Counted from the stretch's first letter, positions 24,303 through 34,330 are shown. The stretch is DNA of 64,000 nt from Desulfobacterales bacterium (GCA_016342285.1 JAEINQ010000002.1:150122-214121); one strand, 5' to 3'. Program-made: numbers and translations. The notes: a model not told the origin generated them from the letters alone.

Positions 24303-24947
24303 ATGATGGGACGAAAAGATAAGTCCGACATCAGGAAGCCTGAGATACTCGATCATCTGCAACGGGTGATGGCCACAGAGGGGATTGAGGGCACGACCCT
24401 GGCCAAAGTGGCCAAAAGCATGGGGGTCAATTCCGGCCTGCTGATTCATTATTTTAAATCAAAAGAAGAAATGATCATCGCCATGGTTGACCGGCTGGTG
24501 GACATATACGGGAATCTCTACCTTCAAAAGCTCGCTAAATACGAAGCGCCCGAGGCCCGGCTGGAATTTATCATGGACACGATTTTCAAGGTCGATCCGA
24601 TGCTGAGGGAAAACGACAGCGTGTTTTACGCCTGCTACGTCATGAGTTTCAGGAACAACCGCATTCGATCCCGCTTTAAACATATGTTTGATCGTTTCAG
24701 GGCGCAGCTTTCCAAGGAAATTGAATCATTCATCAACGCCGGTATCGTCAAGGTGACCGACCCGGTGAAAACAGCCGATATCATGATCACGGTGATCGAG
24801 GGGATCAATTTCTACCGAACCATGCTGGTGGATGACGACAAGATCGAAGAAACAGCGGCATATTTTGAAAATTCCATAAGGGATCTTTTAAACAACGGCG
24901 AAACGGATACCCCCAACATTAAAAATACGAAAGAAAGTAGAACCTGA
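24303..24947 (+). CDS. TetR-family transcriptional regulator
   Basis: A 214-residue regulator. The N-terminal HTH (IRKPEILDHLQRVMATEGIEGTTLAKVAKSMGVNSGLLIHYFKSKEEM) is of the BetI-like TetR type; the C-terminal helical domain binds an unknown ligand. A TTGACA at 24233-24238 may be its -35 element. It lies 29 bases before a Na+ symporter gene and probably controls the catabolic run to about 32 kb, itself included. Confidence 0.92.
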   Translation: MMGRKDKSDIRKPEILDHLQRVMATEGIEGTTLAKVAKSMGVNSGLLIHYFKSKEEMIIAMVDRLVDIYGNLYLQKLAKYEAPEARLEFIMDTIFKVDPMLRENDSVFYACYVMSFRNNRIRSRFKHMFDRFRAQLSKEIESFINAGIVKVTDPVKTADIMITVIEGINFYRTMLVDDDKIEETAAYFENSIRDLLNNGETDTPNIKNTKESRT

Positions 24948-24976
24948 GTTGATCTCAATTTAGGGAGAAATCACCG

Positions 24977-26425
24977 ATGACTTTCAACCCCGATGTTGCC
25001 GTGATTCTGGTTTATCTCCTGGTTTTGCTCGGTGTCGGTTATTGGTCCAGCAGGCGGATCAACGATTCAAAGGACTATATCATTGCAGGCGGACGCATCA
25101 GTTTTCCGGTGCTTTTGGGAACGTTGATCGGGACCTCCATCGGCGCGGCCTCCACCATGGGCAAGGCCGGCAAGGCGTATGAAATCGGTATCGGTCTTTT
25201 CTTTGCAACCATGGCTTATGCGGTAGGGCTGATTCTGTTCGGGTTCATGTCGCCCGTTCTCCGCCGGATAAAGGTCTGGAATATTCCCGATGCCCTGTTT
25301 TTGCGATACGGCAACGGCGTCCGGATGACATTTGCCGTGATTCTTGTTTTTTCGGTGACGGCATTGTTCGGCACCCAACTGATCGCGGTGGGCCTGGCCA
25401 TCACGTCGATCATGGGCTCATATGGCATCACCTACACCGAAGCCATCGTCTTTGCCGGTGTGATCATGGTTTTGTATACCATGATGGGCGGTCTTCTTGC
25501 CGTCGCCTATACAGATGTGATCCAGATGGTCATCATGATTGCGGCCATCGGTATCCTGTTGCCGGTATTTGTCGTTTACGACGTTGGGGGGATGGCAGCG
25601 GCCTCTTATCTCAAGCCGCCGCCGGGGAATTTTTGGGGCGGCCTTACCCCGGCGTATATCGTATCCATGGTGTTGATCGATCTGCCGTTTTGCCTGATCG
25701 ATCCGTCACTGTGGCAGCGGGCAGCGGCGGCGGACAGTGCCGGGTCCATCAAGAAGGGGATGTTCGTCACTGGCGGGGTATATATATTCTGGAGCTTGAA
25801 TGTCGTCTTTTTAGGCATTGCCGCCAGCCATATTCTTCCCGGCCTGCCGAATATGCCCACCGGCGGAGACAACGCCATCCCCGGGCTGATTCTTCATTAC
25901 ATGCCTGTGGGGTTAAGAGGGCTCTGCCTGGCGGCCATGATGGCGGTGATGATGTCCACCGCCGACACGGTCCTTCTCATCGCCGGTTCAACCTTCAGTC
26001 GGGATATCGTCCGGCCTTTCCGGCCGAACATATCGGATCAATCCGAGCTTTTTATCGCCCGCATGTTCATTCTGGTCATCGGTGTTTTCGGTCTTGTGTT
26101 CGCCCTGATGATGACCGGTCTTTTCGACTTGATGCTGCTGGCATTTGCCATCTTTGTATCGGGTGGATTTGTTCCCGTCATGGCCGCACTTTTCTGGACG
26201 AAAGCGACCAAACAAGGCGCCATTGTATCTTCTGCCGGGGCGTTTATCACGGTAGTCAGCCTTTACGGCATGAAAGAAGCCCATATTCTGCCCATATGGA
26301 TCGAGCCGATCATTGCCGCCATGGTCATCAGCTTGATCCTGATGGTGATGGTGAGCCTTGCCACCTACAGGCCTGAAACGGCCACAATTCGTTTGATGGA
26401 TAGGAACCTTGAACCGGAATTGTGA
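24977..26425 (+). CDS. Sodium:solute symporter (SSS family)
   Basis: A 482-residue membrane protein with about 13 hydrophobic segments and SSS features: an N-terminal LVYLLVLLGVGYWSSRR.NDSKDYIIAGG, GTLIGTSIGAASTMGKAG in TM2, and MMAVMMSTADTVLLIAGSTFSRDI in the TM8 Na+-site region. It would import an organic acid, amino acid or related solute with Na+. It overlaps or abuts the PLP-enzyme gene, so it probably supplies the substrate of the following enzymes. Confidence 0.92.
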   Translation: MTFNPDVAVILVYLLVLLGVGYWSSRRINDSKDYIIAGGRISFPVLLGTLIGTSIGAASTMGKAGKAYEIGIGLFFATMAYAVGLILFGFMSPVLRRIKVWNIPDALFLRYGNGVRMTFAVILVFSVTALFGTQLIAVGLAITSIMGSYGITYTEAIVFAGVIMVLYTMMGGLLAVAYTDVIQMVIMIAAIGILLPVFVVYDVGGMAAASYLKPPPGNFWGGLTPAYIVSMVLIDLPFCLIDPSLWQRAAAADSAGSIKKGMFVTGGVYIFWSLNVVFLGIAASHILPGLPNMPTGGDNAIPGLILHYMPVGLRGLCLAAMMAVMMSTADTVLLIAGSTFSRDIVRPFRPNISDQSELFIARMFILVIGVFGLVFALMMTGLFDLMLLAFAIFVSGGFVPVMAALFWTKATKQGAIVSSAGAFITVVSLYGMKEAHILPIWIEPIIAAMVISLILMVMVSLATYRPETATIRLMDRNLEPEL

Positions 26426-26436
26426 AGGCAGGGGTG

Positions 26437-27504
26437 ATGAAAACAAAAGGGCCCACGCTTTTTGAATATTTCCCCGACCTGCGGGAGACCATTCCGTGGG
26501 TTGATCTGGAAACCACCGAGGCGCCCGTCCACCGACTCGCCCACCTGGGGCACGACAATCTTTGGATCAAACGAAATGATCGCATATCTTCCGTCTATGG
26601 CGGCAACAAAGTACAGCGGCTTGAGTTTGTCCTCGGTGACGCCCTTAAAAGGGGAAAGAAAAAGGTCGTGACCTTGGGTGGCATCGGCAGCAACCACTGC
26701 CTGGCAACGGCCATTTTCTGCCGCCGGCTCGGTCTTTCCTGCGCGCTTTCCCTTTTCGCCCAGCCCCTGACCCGACTGGTACAAGACAATTTACTTCTCC
26801 TTTATCGAAACAATGCGGAACTGACCTTTTTTAAAAATATCCCCATGGCGGCAGTCGATTATTATCTGATCAAAAAATGGACCTGTCCGGGGGGGTATTT
26901 CATTCCTTCCGGGGGCTCTTCGCTGCTCGGTATACTGGGGGCGGTCAGCGCCGCCCTTGAACTGAACGATCAGATCCACCGGGGCCTGATGCCGACGCCC
27001 CGGTTCATTTTCTATCCGACGGCCTCCAACGGCGGTTTGGCCGGATTGAGCCTGGGGCTTCTTCTTGCCGGCCTGGAGACCACCGTGATCGGTGTCCGTA
27101 CCGGAGCTTCCCATCTCTTCGGCATGGCGCTGAACACGCCGGGCACCGTTGAAAAAGCCATGAAAAGAACCCACGCGTTTTTGAAAAGCCGTTCCAGGCA
27201 AATCCCAGATATCCGTATCCCCACACCGGTTGTGCTCGATGACTACTGCGGAGACGGATACGGTTTCCCGACACCGGCCGGCAGCCGCGCCATGAAGCTC
27301 TTTTGGGGAAAAGAAGCGATTCAGCTGGAACCGGTGTATACGGCCAAGGCCTGCGCGGCCTTACTCGATTTTGTCCGTGCCCGGCCGGCATCGGCGGAGA
27401 CTGTATTGTACTGGCATACATTTAACTCTGTGGACCTGTCCGGGGAGGCGGCATCAATGGATTTCCTTGACCTGCCGACGGTTTTTCACCCATTTTTTTC
27501 GTAA
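26437..27504 (+). CDS. PLP-dependent D-cysteine desulfhydrase/ACC deaminase-family enzyme
   Basis: A 355-residue fold-type II PLP enzyme. The PLP lysine lies in YGGNKVQRLEF, followed by VTLGGIGSNHCLA, the typical D-cysteine desulfhydrase / ACC deaminase pattern, and a later FYPTASNGGLAGLSLG phosphate-binding loop. The ATG at 26437 has AGGGG before it; a GTG at 26422 overlapping the symporter stop is the alternative. It is longer and more diverged than DcyD or AcdS, so the substrate, probably a D- or beta-substituted amino acid, is undetermined. Confidence 0.82.
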   Translation: MKTKGPTLFEYFPDLRETIPWVDLETTEAPVHRLAHLGHDNLWIKRNDRISSVYGGNKVQRLEFVLGDALKRGKKKVVTLGGIGSNHCLATAIFCRRLGLSCALSLFAQPLTRLVQDNLLLLYRNNAELTFFKNIPMAAVDYYLIKKWTCPGGYFIPSGGSSLLGILGAVSAALELNDQIHRGLMPTPRFIFYPTASNGGLAGLSLGLLLAGLETTVIGVRTGASHLFGMALNTPGTVEKAMKRTHAFLKSRSRQIPDIRIPTPVVLDDYCGDGYGFPTPAGSRAMKLFWGKEAIQLEPVYTAKACAALLDFVRARPASAETVLYWHTFNSVDLSGEAASMDFLDLPTVFHPFFS

Positions 27505-27589
27505 ATCGCTAAGTGCACATCGTCAGAAAGCGGTTAATGAAATCATACGGCACTGTAATGATGAGCAACCCTTCAAAAAGGAAAATGAT

Positions 27590-28786
27590 ATGGCCCGGTC
27601 ACAAAACGCGCCCAAAGGAGACGATCTTCGCATTGTTCGCATTGAACTGACATCCCTCATGGTCCCGTTTGCCGAAGGTGCGCGGGACGTCATGGAAAAA
27701 AGTGACAGCAGCCTGGGCATGTCCATTCCGTCCGAAGAACCGTGGGACGGAGGAGAATTCGTCATTTGCCGACTGACGACCCGCGACGGTAGCTGCGGGC
27801 TCGGTGAGGCGTTTGTCTGGCTTCCGGAGACAGGGGTGTCGCCGGCCCAGATTGTCGATGCCGTCAAACACGCCCTGAGCCGTTATGTGATCGGTGAAAG
27901 CCCCTTTAATGTGGAAAAGATCCGTCATCGAATGGAGGTCAATGTCAATCGAAGCGATGTCGCCAAAGGCCTGATCGACATGGCCTGTTACGATCTCATG
28001 GGGCGTATCACCGGACGACCGGCCCATGACTTCATGGGCGGATGCTGTATGGATGAAATTCCGTTGTGCGCGCTGATACCCCTTGTGGACATGGAGACCA
28101 TGATCATGCTTTGCCGCCTTTTCCATGATCAGGGTATCCGTACGTTCCGTTTGAAGCTCGGCAAAAACATCCGCAACGATATGGACATCGTCGGCCGGGT
28201 CAGGGAAGAACTCGGCGAGGATGTGCGCCTCCGCGTGGATTACAACCAGGCCTATAACCCGGACGAGGCGGTCCGTGCCATCCGCGCCATTGAACCGTTC
28301 GGTATCGATTTTGCCGAACAACCGGTGGCTGCTTCCAATTATCCGGGGATGGTCCATGTGCAACAACACGTTGCCATCCCGGTCATGGCCCACGAGGGTT
28401 GTTTTTCTCTCCAGGATATCGTCACCCTTGTGAAACTGGGGGGAATCCATGCCATCGGCCTCAACGGCGAAAGGCCGGGAGGGGTCACCAATTGTCTTCG
28501 TGCGGTCACCTATGCCGAAATGGAAGGGATGGGCGCCGTCCTTCACAATCAACCCCTGGGGATTTCGTCGGCCATGCAGATCCATGTGGCTGCCGCCCGA
28601 TACCACTCTCTGGGGCATGATATGGAACTTTTCGGACATCTCATGATGTCCGATGACCTGATTGTCGATCCCATCAACTACGACAATGGCACGGCCACGG
28701 TTCCCACCGGGCCGGGCTGGGGGGTGGAACTCGATGAGGCTGCCCTGGACACCTACGCCACGGGGCCGACCGTTGTCATTGAATAG
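27590..28786 (+). CDS. Enolase-superfamily (mandelate racemase/muconate-lactonizing) enzyme
   Basis: A 398-residue enzyme with the N-terminal capping domain and a barrel carrying the metal ligands D (LRVDYNQAY), E (DFAEQPV) and E (VMAHEGCFS). The usual KxK acid/base pair reads R-L-K in FRLKLG, and HNQPLG is at the C-terminal end, so the chemistry may differ from classical racemases. AAAAGGA precedes the ATG. It sits between a PLP enzyme and an amino-acid permease in a TetR-headed run, suggesting a role in amino- or hydroxy-acid breakdown. Confidence 0.9.
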   Translation: MARSQNAPKGDDLRIVRIELTSLMVPFAEGARDVMEKSDSSLGMSIPSEEPWDGGEFVICRLTTRDGSCGLGEAFVWLPETGVSPAQIVDAVKHALSRYVIGESPFNVEKIRHRMEVNVNRSDVAKGLIDMACYDLMGRITGRPAHDFMGGCCMDEIPLCALIPLVDMETMIMLCRLFHDQGIRTFRLKLGKNIRNDMDIVGRVREELGEDVRLRVDYNQAYNPDEAVRAIRAIEPFGIDFAEQPVAASNYPGMVHVQQHVAIPVMAHEGCFSLQDIVTLVKLGGIHAIGLNGERPGGVTNCLRAVTYAEMEGMGAVLHNQPLGISSAMQIHVAAARYHSLGHDMELFGHLMMSDDLIVDPINYDNGTATVPTGPGWGVELDEAALDTYATGPTVVIE

Positions 28787-28799
28787 GGAGCATTGATTC

Positions 28800-29954
28800 A
28801 TGGAAACCAAACAGCTCAGCCTCTTTGAAGCCTCTTCGATCGTTGCAGGTCTCGGGATCGGGGGCGGCATCATGGCCGTTCCGTATCTTGCAGCCAGAAA
28901 CGGCGTGATTCCGATCCTTACAATCCTGTTTTTGGCCTACGGGCTGAGCCTGTTGCTTCATCTCATGATCACGGAGATGGTCATGCGGGATGAAGACGGC
29001 AAACAGCTTGTGGAGATATTTAAAAAATTTCTCTTTGGAGGAAAGGCCGGCCAGCTCCTCACATGGCTTTTTTTCATCCTGGTGCTGGTCAATTTCTATG
29101 CGCTTCTTTCCGCCTTCATCGTCGGTATCGGAGATCTTGTTGTCAACCTGACGGGACTCCCCCTGTGGTCTGCTGAGCTGATCGGGTATGCCTGTGCGGC
29201 CGGGCCGATATTTTTTGGTCTCAAGGTGCTCGGCGTCAGTGAAAAACTCGCTATCTTGGGAATCGCCGCCATCGTACTCATCCTGACCGTCGCCTCTTTG
29301 GGCAAACCGCTCAATACGGTTTCATGGGTGTCGTGGTCCGTTCGCCCCGCTCTGGCCATGTATGGCATGGTGATGTTTTCCTTCGCCTGTTTTTTTTCAA
29401 TTCCCCAGGCGGCAAAGGGGCTTGCACACAACCGAAAACTGATCCCCTGGTCCGTCGTCATGGGTCTGGGCATTAACCTGGTGCTGATCCTGGTCATTAC
29501 GCTGATGGCCATTCTCGTGTCCGAAGAAGTCACCGAACTGGCCATCATCGGTTGGGGAAACGCCGTGGGAACTTGGGCAACGATTTTGGGGTCCGGCTTT
29601 GTGCTGCTGGCCGTACTCACCAGCTACTGGAGTACGTCCTATGCGCTGGCCGTCATCTTGGAAGAACGCCTGGGTTGGCAATACCGCACGTCCTGGCTGG
29701 CCGCGACCCTCCCGACGCTGATGATCGCCTTGTCCGGATTCACCAATTTTCTTGGATTCATGAGAATTGCCGGCGGAATGCTGGCGATCCTCATATCCAT
29801 CATGGTGATCCCGGCGTTTCGAGGAAGCAAAAAGCACGGTGCCATTTTGCAGCCCGAGTTTTCCTTGACCCGATGGGGGAGCAGCCCTGCTCAGGTGCTC
29901 GTGATTGTCGCCTACCTGGCCGTGGCCATTGGAACGACGCTTGCTATCGATTAA
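28800..29954 (+). CDS. Amino-acid permease (APC superfamily)
   Basis: A 384-residue membrane protein with about 11 hydrophobic segments. TM1 carries the broken helix GLGIGGGIMAVPYLAARNG, typical of aromatic/neutral amino-acid permeases of the APC fold, where the glycine-rich break binds the amino-acid backbone. It starts 13 bases after the enolase-family gene. The second transporter in the cluster. Confidence 0.85.
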   Translation: METKQLSLFEASSIVAGLGIGGGIMAVPYLAARNGVIPILTILFLAYGLSLLLHLMITEMVMRDEDGKQLVEIFKKFLFGGKAGQLLTWLFFILVLVNFYALLSAFIVGIGDLVVNLTGLPLWSAELIGYACAAGPIFFGLKVLGVSEKLAILGIAAIVLILTVASLGKPLNTVSWVSWSVRPALAMYGMVMFSFACFFSIPQAAKGLAHNRKLIPWSVVMGLGINLVLILVITLMAILVSEEVTELAIIGWGNAVGTWATILGSGFVLLAVLTSYWSTSYALAVILEERLGWQYRTSWLAATLPTLMIALSGFTNFLGFMRIAGGMLAILISIMVIPAFRGSKKHGAILQPEFSLTRWGSSPAQVLVIVAYLAVAIGTTLAID

Positions 29955-29958
29955 CCTC

Positions 29959-30100
29959 GTTTCCATACATAAATGGCCTTTTTGCCCAATCTCGGCGTCA
30001 ATCGGCGCCATTGCTTGTGCGGCGTAGCTCGCTACGCCTCCGCGCAATGGCACCGGTTTCCTTGACCTTGGACAAAAATTCACATTTATAAATTGGAAAC
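29959..30100. repeat. Palindromic element, family C copy 1
   Basis: The left end GTTTCCATACATAAATGGC (29959-29977) aligns in inverse orientation with CACATTTATAAATTGGAAAC (30081-30100), and a GGCGTAG/CTACGCC hairpin sits at the centre. The left 34 bases recur at 52836-52869. Probable MITE or REP element. Confidence 0.55.
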
Positions 30101-30212
30101 ACCTATGGGCGGCCATCCACTGCAAACCGATTCGTGGAATGGCAATAGCCAATAGCTTGGTTGTCGGGATTGTAATCGTTCTTTTCCGTTACTCGTCAAA
30201 GGGGGTAGGACC

Positions 30213-31832
30213 ATGGGTCATCGGGAGACGCTATACCATGGGGGAAGGATTCACACGGCCGACACCAAGCGGCCGGAAGCCAATGCCGTCGCCGTAAGGG
30301 ATGGCATCATTGTCGCCGTGGGATCCGAACAACAATGCCGTTCTTCGTTGAGCCAGGATTTTGATTCGGTGGACCTGACCGGCGCGGTCCTGCTCCCGGG
30401 TTTTATCGACACCCACCTTCATCCGCCGGCCATGATTATCTATGAACTCGGTGCGGATTTGACCGGCGTTGCATCCATGGAAGATCTTCGGCGCCGCATC
30501 CGGGAGATGGCTGAAAAAGACCCGTCATCCAACTGGGTCATGGGGCTTCAGTTCGAAGATCAGAGCCTCGTGCCCCCCCGATTGCCGGACCGGCATGATC
30601 TTGACAAGGCCTGTGCGAACCGGCCCGTCGTTTTGATGAAAAGAGACGGGCATACGGTGATGGCCAACAGCGAAGCCATCCGAGCTGCCGGGGTATCCGG
30701 CGCCACGCCGGATCCGTCCGGGGGAAGGATCGACCGCGAGCCGGACGGGTCTCCTTCGGGCGTATTTCGTGAAACGGCGGCCCAAATCCTCATCGATGCC
30801 ATGCCCTTTCCCGACATCCAGACCATTGTCGACGCGGCGGCATCGGTGTTTGCCCGGCTGGCGGCAAACGGCATCACCTCCGTGGGCATGATTCTTCAAA
30901 CCGATGAAGAAGGAATCTCTGGAAGTAAAGGTGTCTTCGATGTGCCCCTCATGGAACTGGTGAGCGACGCCATTCCCATCAGTCTATACACAATTCTGGC
31001 CGGAGCTGATATCAACAAGATCAAGGCCGCGCAGCATTCGGTGCTCCATCGTTCGGAACCTGGACGCGGGCGCCGCGTGAACGGCTATAAACTCTGGGCG
31101 GACGGGACTTTTGCCTCTTCTACGGCCTATCTGCGGTTGCCCTTTTCGGATGGCCCGGACAAGACCGGTTTTCTCATCCACAAACCGGAAGAGATGTATC
31201 GCCGCATGGTCGACGCCCACAATGCCGGCCTGCAGATCGCCATCCATTCCATCGGCGATGCCGGCACACAGGTATGCATCGAACTCTATGACCGTCTGCT
31301 CCGTGAATTTCCCAGGCCAAATCATCGACACCGTCTGGAACATGCCTCATTGCTTGACGATCGGCTCATCGCCGACATCGTGCGTCTTGATCTGGTGGTC
31401 TCCACCCAGCCGATTTTCATCCATTCCGAAAAAGGCTGGCTTCACCAGCGACTCGGCCCGGATCGCGCCAAATGGGTCTACCCCTTTCGATCCATGCTCG
31501 ATGCCGGGGTCAGGCTGGCCGGTGCTTCCGATGCCCCCGTGGAAAGCCTGAATGTGCTCCACGCCATCCAGTGTTGCGTGACACGGGAAGGGTTTGAACC
31601 CCAGCAGGCCATTACCGCCGACGAAGCCATTGGCATGTTTACCATCAATGCTGCCTACGCCCAGTTCGAAGAAAACGTAACCGGGAGTATCACCCCGGGG
31701 AAGCGGGCGGACCTGGTTATTTTGGACAACCATCCGGCCTCCGTGCCCCCGGAATCGATTAAGGATATACAGGTCCAACAAACCATTTGCGCCGGACGGG
31801 TCATTTACGATGCATTTAGCACAAAATCATAA
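30213..31832 (+). CDS. YtcJ-like metal-dependent amidohydrolase
   Basis: A 539-residue amidohydrolase-3 family enzyme: N-terminal beta-sandwich (GGRIHTADTKRPEANAVAVRDGIIVAVG), metal ligands in LLPGFIDTHLHP, the carboxylated-Lys region (VNGYKLWADGTFAS), His in IAIHSIGDAGT, H in HRHRLEHASL, and D in LAGASDAPVES. GGGGGTAGG precedes the ATG. It hydrolyses an amide or ester; the substrate is unknown. Last enzyme of the TetR-headed run. Confidence 0.92.
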   Translation: MGHRETLYHGGRIHTADTKRPEANAVAVRDGIIVAVGSEQQCRSSLSQDFDSVDLTGAVLLPGFIDTHLHPPAMIIYELGADLTGVASMEDLRRRIREMAEKDPSSNWVMGLQFEDQSLVPPRLPDRHDLDKACANRPVVLMKRDGHTVMANSEAIRAAGVSGATPDPSGGRIDREPDGSPSGVFRETAAQILIDAMPFPDIQTIVDAAASVFARLAANGITSVGMILQTDEEGISGSKGVFDVPLMELVSDAIPISLYTILAGADINKIKAAQHSVLHRSEPGRGRRVNGYKLWADGTFASSTAYLRLPFSDGPDKTGFLIHKPEEMYRRMVDAHNAGLQIAIHSIGDAGTQVCIELYDRLLREFPRPNHRHRLEHASLLDDRLIADIVRLDLVVSTQPIFIHSEKGWLHQRLGPDRAKWVYPFRSMLDAGVRLAGASDAPVESLNVLHAIQCCVTREGFEPQQAITADEAIGMFTINAAYAQFEENVTGSITPGKRADLVILDNHPASVPPESIKDIQVQQTICAGRVIYDAFSTKS

Positions 31833-31964
31833 CAAATCGACACAGCATAATGCTTCCATCGTCCGGCCGTTTGGACTATACTGAATTCGTATTTTGGACC
31901 TTTTGCGGTTTTTGTTCCACTGTCGGCCGTATACCGGCAGCCCATCTGCTACCGGAGAAAAAAG

Positions 31965-32531
31965 ATGGAAACACAGCCCTTTCACAGACGGTTTACTGCC
32001 CCTGTTGCCGCGGTGTTTCTCACCATGGCTGTTTCCATGGCCGTCTACCATTTTTCCAGGCAACTCGACAGCGCAGCCTTTCACCGGATGCTGGCCACCG
32101 TATCCGGGACCACCTGGTTTGCGTCCGTGGCCTTCGGATCGTTTTTTGTCTACGCCGTGGCCTGCATGCGCGGCGCGACCATGGCCGAAAGACTACTGGC
32201 CATCTCCGTCACCCCCCTGGCATGGGCCACCAAGGAGGTTTTCCGGCTGACCGAATCCCACACCCTTCTTGAGTGCCTTTACTGGTATCTCAATCCGCTC
32301 AACATCTGGCTGGTCTCCTTTATGGTGCTCGAAGCCGGCCTGGCCGATATTTTCTGCCGCTTTTTGATGAAAAAAAGGGGTGTGGCCGTCCGGGTGGCCA
32401 ATCCCTTATCATTGCTGACGGTCTTTGCCAGTCTCTTTTTTGCCATCTCCTGCTACGCCTGGGGCAAGGGGGAAAACATCTATGTGATCTTTCTGGCCGG
32501 ATACCGGGCATTGTTCGGTTCCGGTCTCTGA
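31965..32531 (+). CDS. Small integral membrane protein, unknown
   Basis: A 188-residue protein with four to five hydrophobic segments (TAPVAAVFLTMAVSMAVYHF, TTWFASVAFGSFFVYAVACM, an Ile/Leu-rich central region, LLTVFASLFFAISCYAWG). No family is recognised. GGAG precedes the ATG. It lies 132 bases after the amidohydrolase. Confidence 0.65.
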   Translation: METQPFHRRFTAPVAAVFLTMAVSMAVYHFSRQLDSAAFHRMLATVSGTTWFASVAFGSFFVYAVACMRGATMAERLLAISVTPLAWATKEVFRLTESHTLLECLYWYLNPLNIWLVSFMVLEAGLADIFCRFLMKKRGVAVRVANPLSLLTVFASLFFAISCYAWGKGENIYVIFLAGYRALFGSGL

Positions 32532-32902
32532 GTAAACATTGGCATAAATGCCATACCGTTTTTTATTCGAATCACCACACACAGAGGTCACAGAGGAATT
32601 TTTTTAATTATTGATTGCCGGGAGACGGCGGCAACCAATAAGCGCTCAGCCACTTCGTGGCACAGACCGGTTCCTGACGTTAGTGAATGGTTTTTATCCA
32701 ATCGCCGTTTCCCGATTGGATAAAATATAAGACCCTCTCAGCGTTCTCCGCGTCTCAAGAGAGCGACCTGTCGGGCGAAGCCGAAGGCGAAGACTGAAGC
32801 GAGCGGGTGGTGAAAAATAATCCCGTGCCTGGAAATACGTTGCAGTATTTGAGAATCGAAGCCCAAGGCATGCGTCGCCAAGGGTTACAAGGAGGGTTAT
32901 CC
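32532..32902. other. Intergenic region filled by a family A repeat
   Basis: Apart from the repeat at 32570-32816 and the GGAGG before the sulfatase ATG (32903), nothing is seen here. Confidence 0.6.
32570..32816. repeat. Paired-hairpin dispersed repeat, family A copy 2
   Basis: Starts TCACCAC and ends GTGGTGA. Contains hairpin 1 with loop GGAGACGG (near 32623-32638) and hairpin 2 TTATCCAATCG/CGATTGGATAA with loop CCGTTTCC. It is longer than copy 1 because of a CGAAGCCGAAGGCGAAG insertion near the 3' end. Confidence 0.7.
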
Positions 32903-34330
32903 ATGTCCCGATCAACAAAACCCCGAACGGGCGCCGAAGCCCTGACCCGGCGGGACCTGCTCAAATGGATGGGGGCTGCTTCGGCCATGGGCCTGGCAGG
33001 CATGGCCCTGCCCGGCCCGGTTCGCACCGCCCTGGCCGGTGCGGGAAAACGGCCCAATTTCGTCTTCATCCTCGGTGACAACCACAATGCCCGGACCATG
33101 GGGTGTGTCGGTCATCCATTTATCCGGACCCCGGGGATGGATCGCCTGGCCAGGGAAGGGGTGATTTTTGAAAACACCTTCAACACCACCTCCCTTTGCA
33201 GCCCGTCGCGGGCCAGTATCCTGACCGGCGCCTATGCCCACCGGCACGGGGTGAAAAACAACCACACCCCCTGGACCGGGCAGATGAAAACCTTTTTCGA
33301 ATATCTTTCCGGCAGCGGGTATGCCACGGCCTTTCTCGGCAAATGGCACATGCCGGGAAAGGGTCTGCCTTCCATGCCTTTTCTCGACCTGTTCGTCTCC
33401 TACACCTATCGTGAGGGCCAGGGCGCCTATTTCAATTGCCCCATGATCGTCAACGGTAAGGAGACCCCGCCGCGGCGGGAGTACATCACCGAAGAGGTGA
33501 CCGACTGGGCCATTGATTTCATTCGGGAACGGCGCACCGGAAATGATGGAAGCGAAAACCCTTTCTGCGTCTATCTCTCCCATCGCCCGGGCCACCCGCC
33601 GTATCAATCGCCCAGGGACATACGGGGGATCTACGACCATGTTGACCTGAAGATGCCCCGTGAGGTGGACCCCTGGTGGTTCGGAAAAACCAACGGGAAC
33701 GTCTTCCAGGGGATCATGATGGGCTCATATGAAGACCAGTACCGCAAATACTGCGAAACGCTGACTGCCATGGACCGGGACATTGTCCGGCTCCTGGATG
33801 AAATCGACGCCCAGGGCCTGGCCGACAACACCGTGGTCATCTACCTGGGAGACAACGGCATGCAATGGGGAACCCACGGCTGCCATGGCATCCGCGAGCC
33901 CTACGAGGAATCGGCCCAACTCCCGTTTATCGTCCGGGCACCCGGCCTGATCCCGGACCCCGGCACCCGCCGCCGGCAGATGGCCCTGAACATCGACATC
34001 GCCCCGACCCTGCTCGACCTGGCCGGTCTTCCCGTCCCGGAGGACATGGACGGAAAAAGCCTGGTGCCTATACTGGAAAACAGCCGGATCGAGGGCCGCA
34101 AGTCCGTCCTTCTGGAATTCTGGAAATACTATCCGGAAAACACCCCGTCCTACGTCGGTGTGCGCACCCGAACCCACAAATACATCGAATTTGAAAAGGG
34201 GCGAGACCCCTGGATTTTCGACCTGGTCAACGACCCCAAAGAAAACCGTAACCTCTTCGGCACCCCCGAAGGCGACCGACTCCTGCCCCAACTGCGAAAA
34301 GAACTGGACCGACTTCTGGCCCAAGACTGA
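32903..34330 (+). CDS. Tat-exported type I sulfatase
   Basis: A 475-residue alkaline-phosphatase-superfamily sulfatase. A twin-arginine signal (LTRRDLLKWMGAASAMGLAGMAL) is followed by FVFILGDNHNARTMG, with the metal-binding Asp, then the formylglycine motif C-S-P-S-R in LCSPSRASILTG. Further ligands lie in GKWHMPG and VIYLGDNGMQWG. The Cys must be oxidised to formylglycine for activity. No competent maturase is in the window: the SUMF1-like protein at 11.8 kb lacks the Cys pair. GGAGG precedes the ATG at 32903. The substrate is some sulfate ester. Confidence 0.93.
   Translation: MSRSTKPRTGAEALTRRDLLKWMGAASAMGLAGMALPGPVRTALAGAGKRPNFVFILGDNHNARTMGCVGHPFIRTPGMDRLAREGVIFENTFNTTSLCSPSRASILTGAYAHRHGVKNNHTPWTGQMKTFFEYLSGSGYATAFLGKWHMPGKGLPSMPFLDLFVSYTYREGQGAYFNCPMIVNGKETPPRREYITEEVTDWAIDFIRERRTGNDGSENPFCVYLSHRPGHPPYQSPRDIRGIYDHVDLKMPREVDPWWFGKTNGNVFQGIMMGSYEDQYRKYCETLTAMDRDIVRLLDEIDAQGLADNTVVIYLGDNGMQWGTHGCHGIREPYEESAQLPFIVRAPGLIPDPGTRRRQMALNIDIAPTLLDLAGLPVPEDMDGKSLVPILENSRIEGRKSVLLEFWKYYPENTPSYVGVRTRTHKYIEFEKGRDPWIFDLVNDPKENRNLFGTPEGDRLLPQLRKELDRLLAQD

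Noticed and set aside
27599..28873. 424-codon minus-strand frame
   Set aside because: Antisense to the enolase-superfamily gene, whose metal ligands and spacing are intact. The antisense product is Gly/His-rich without family features.
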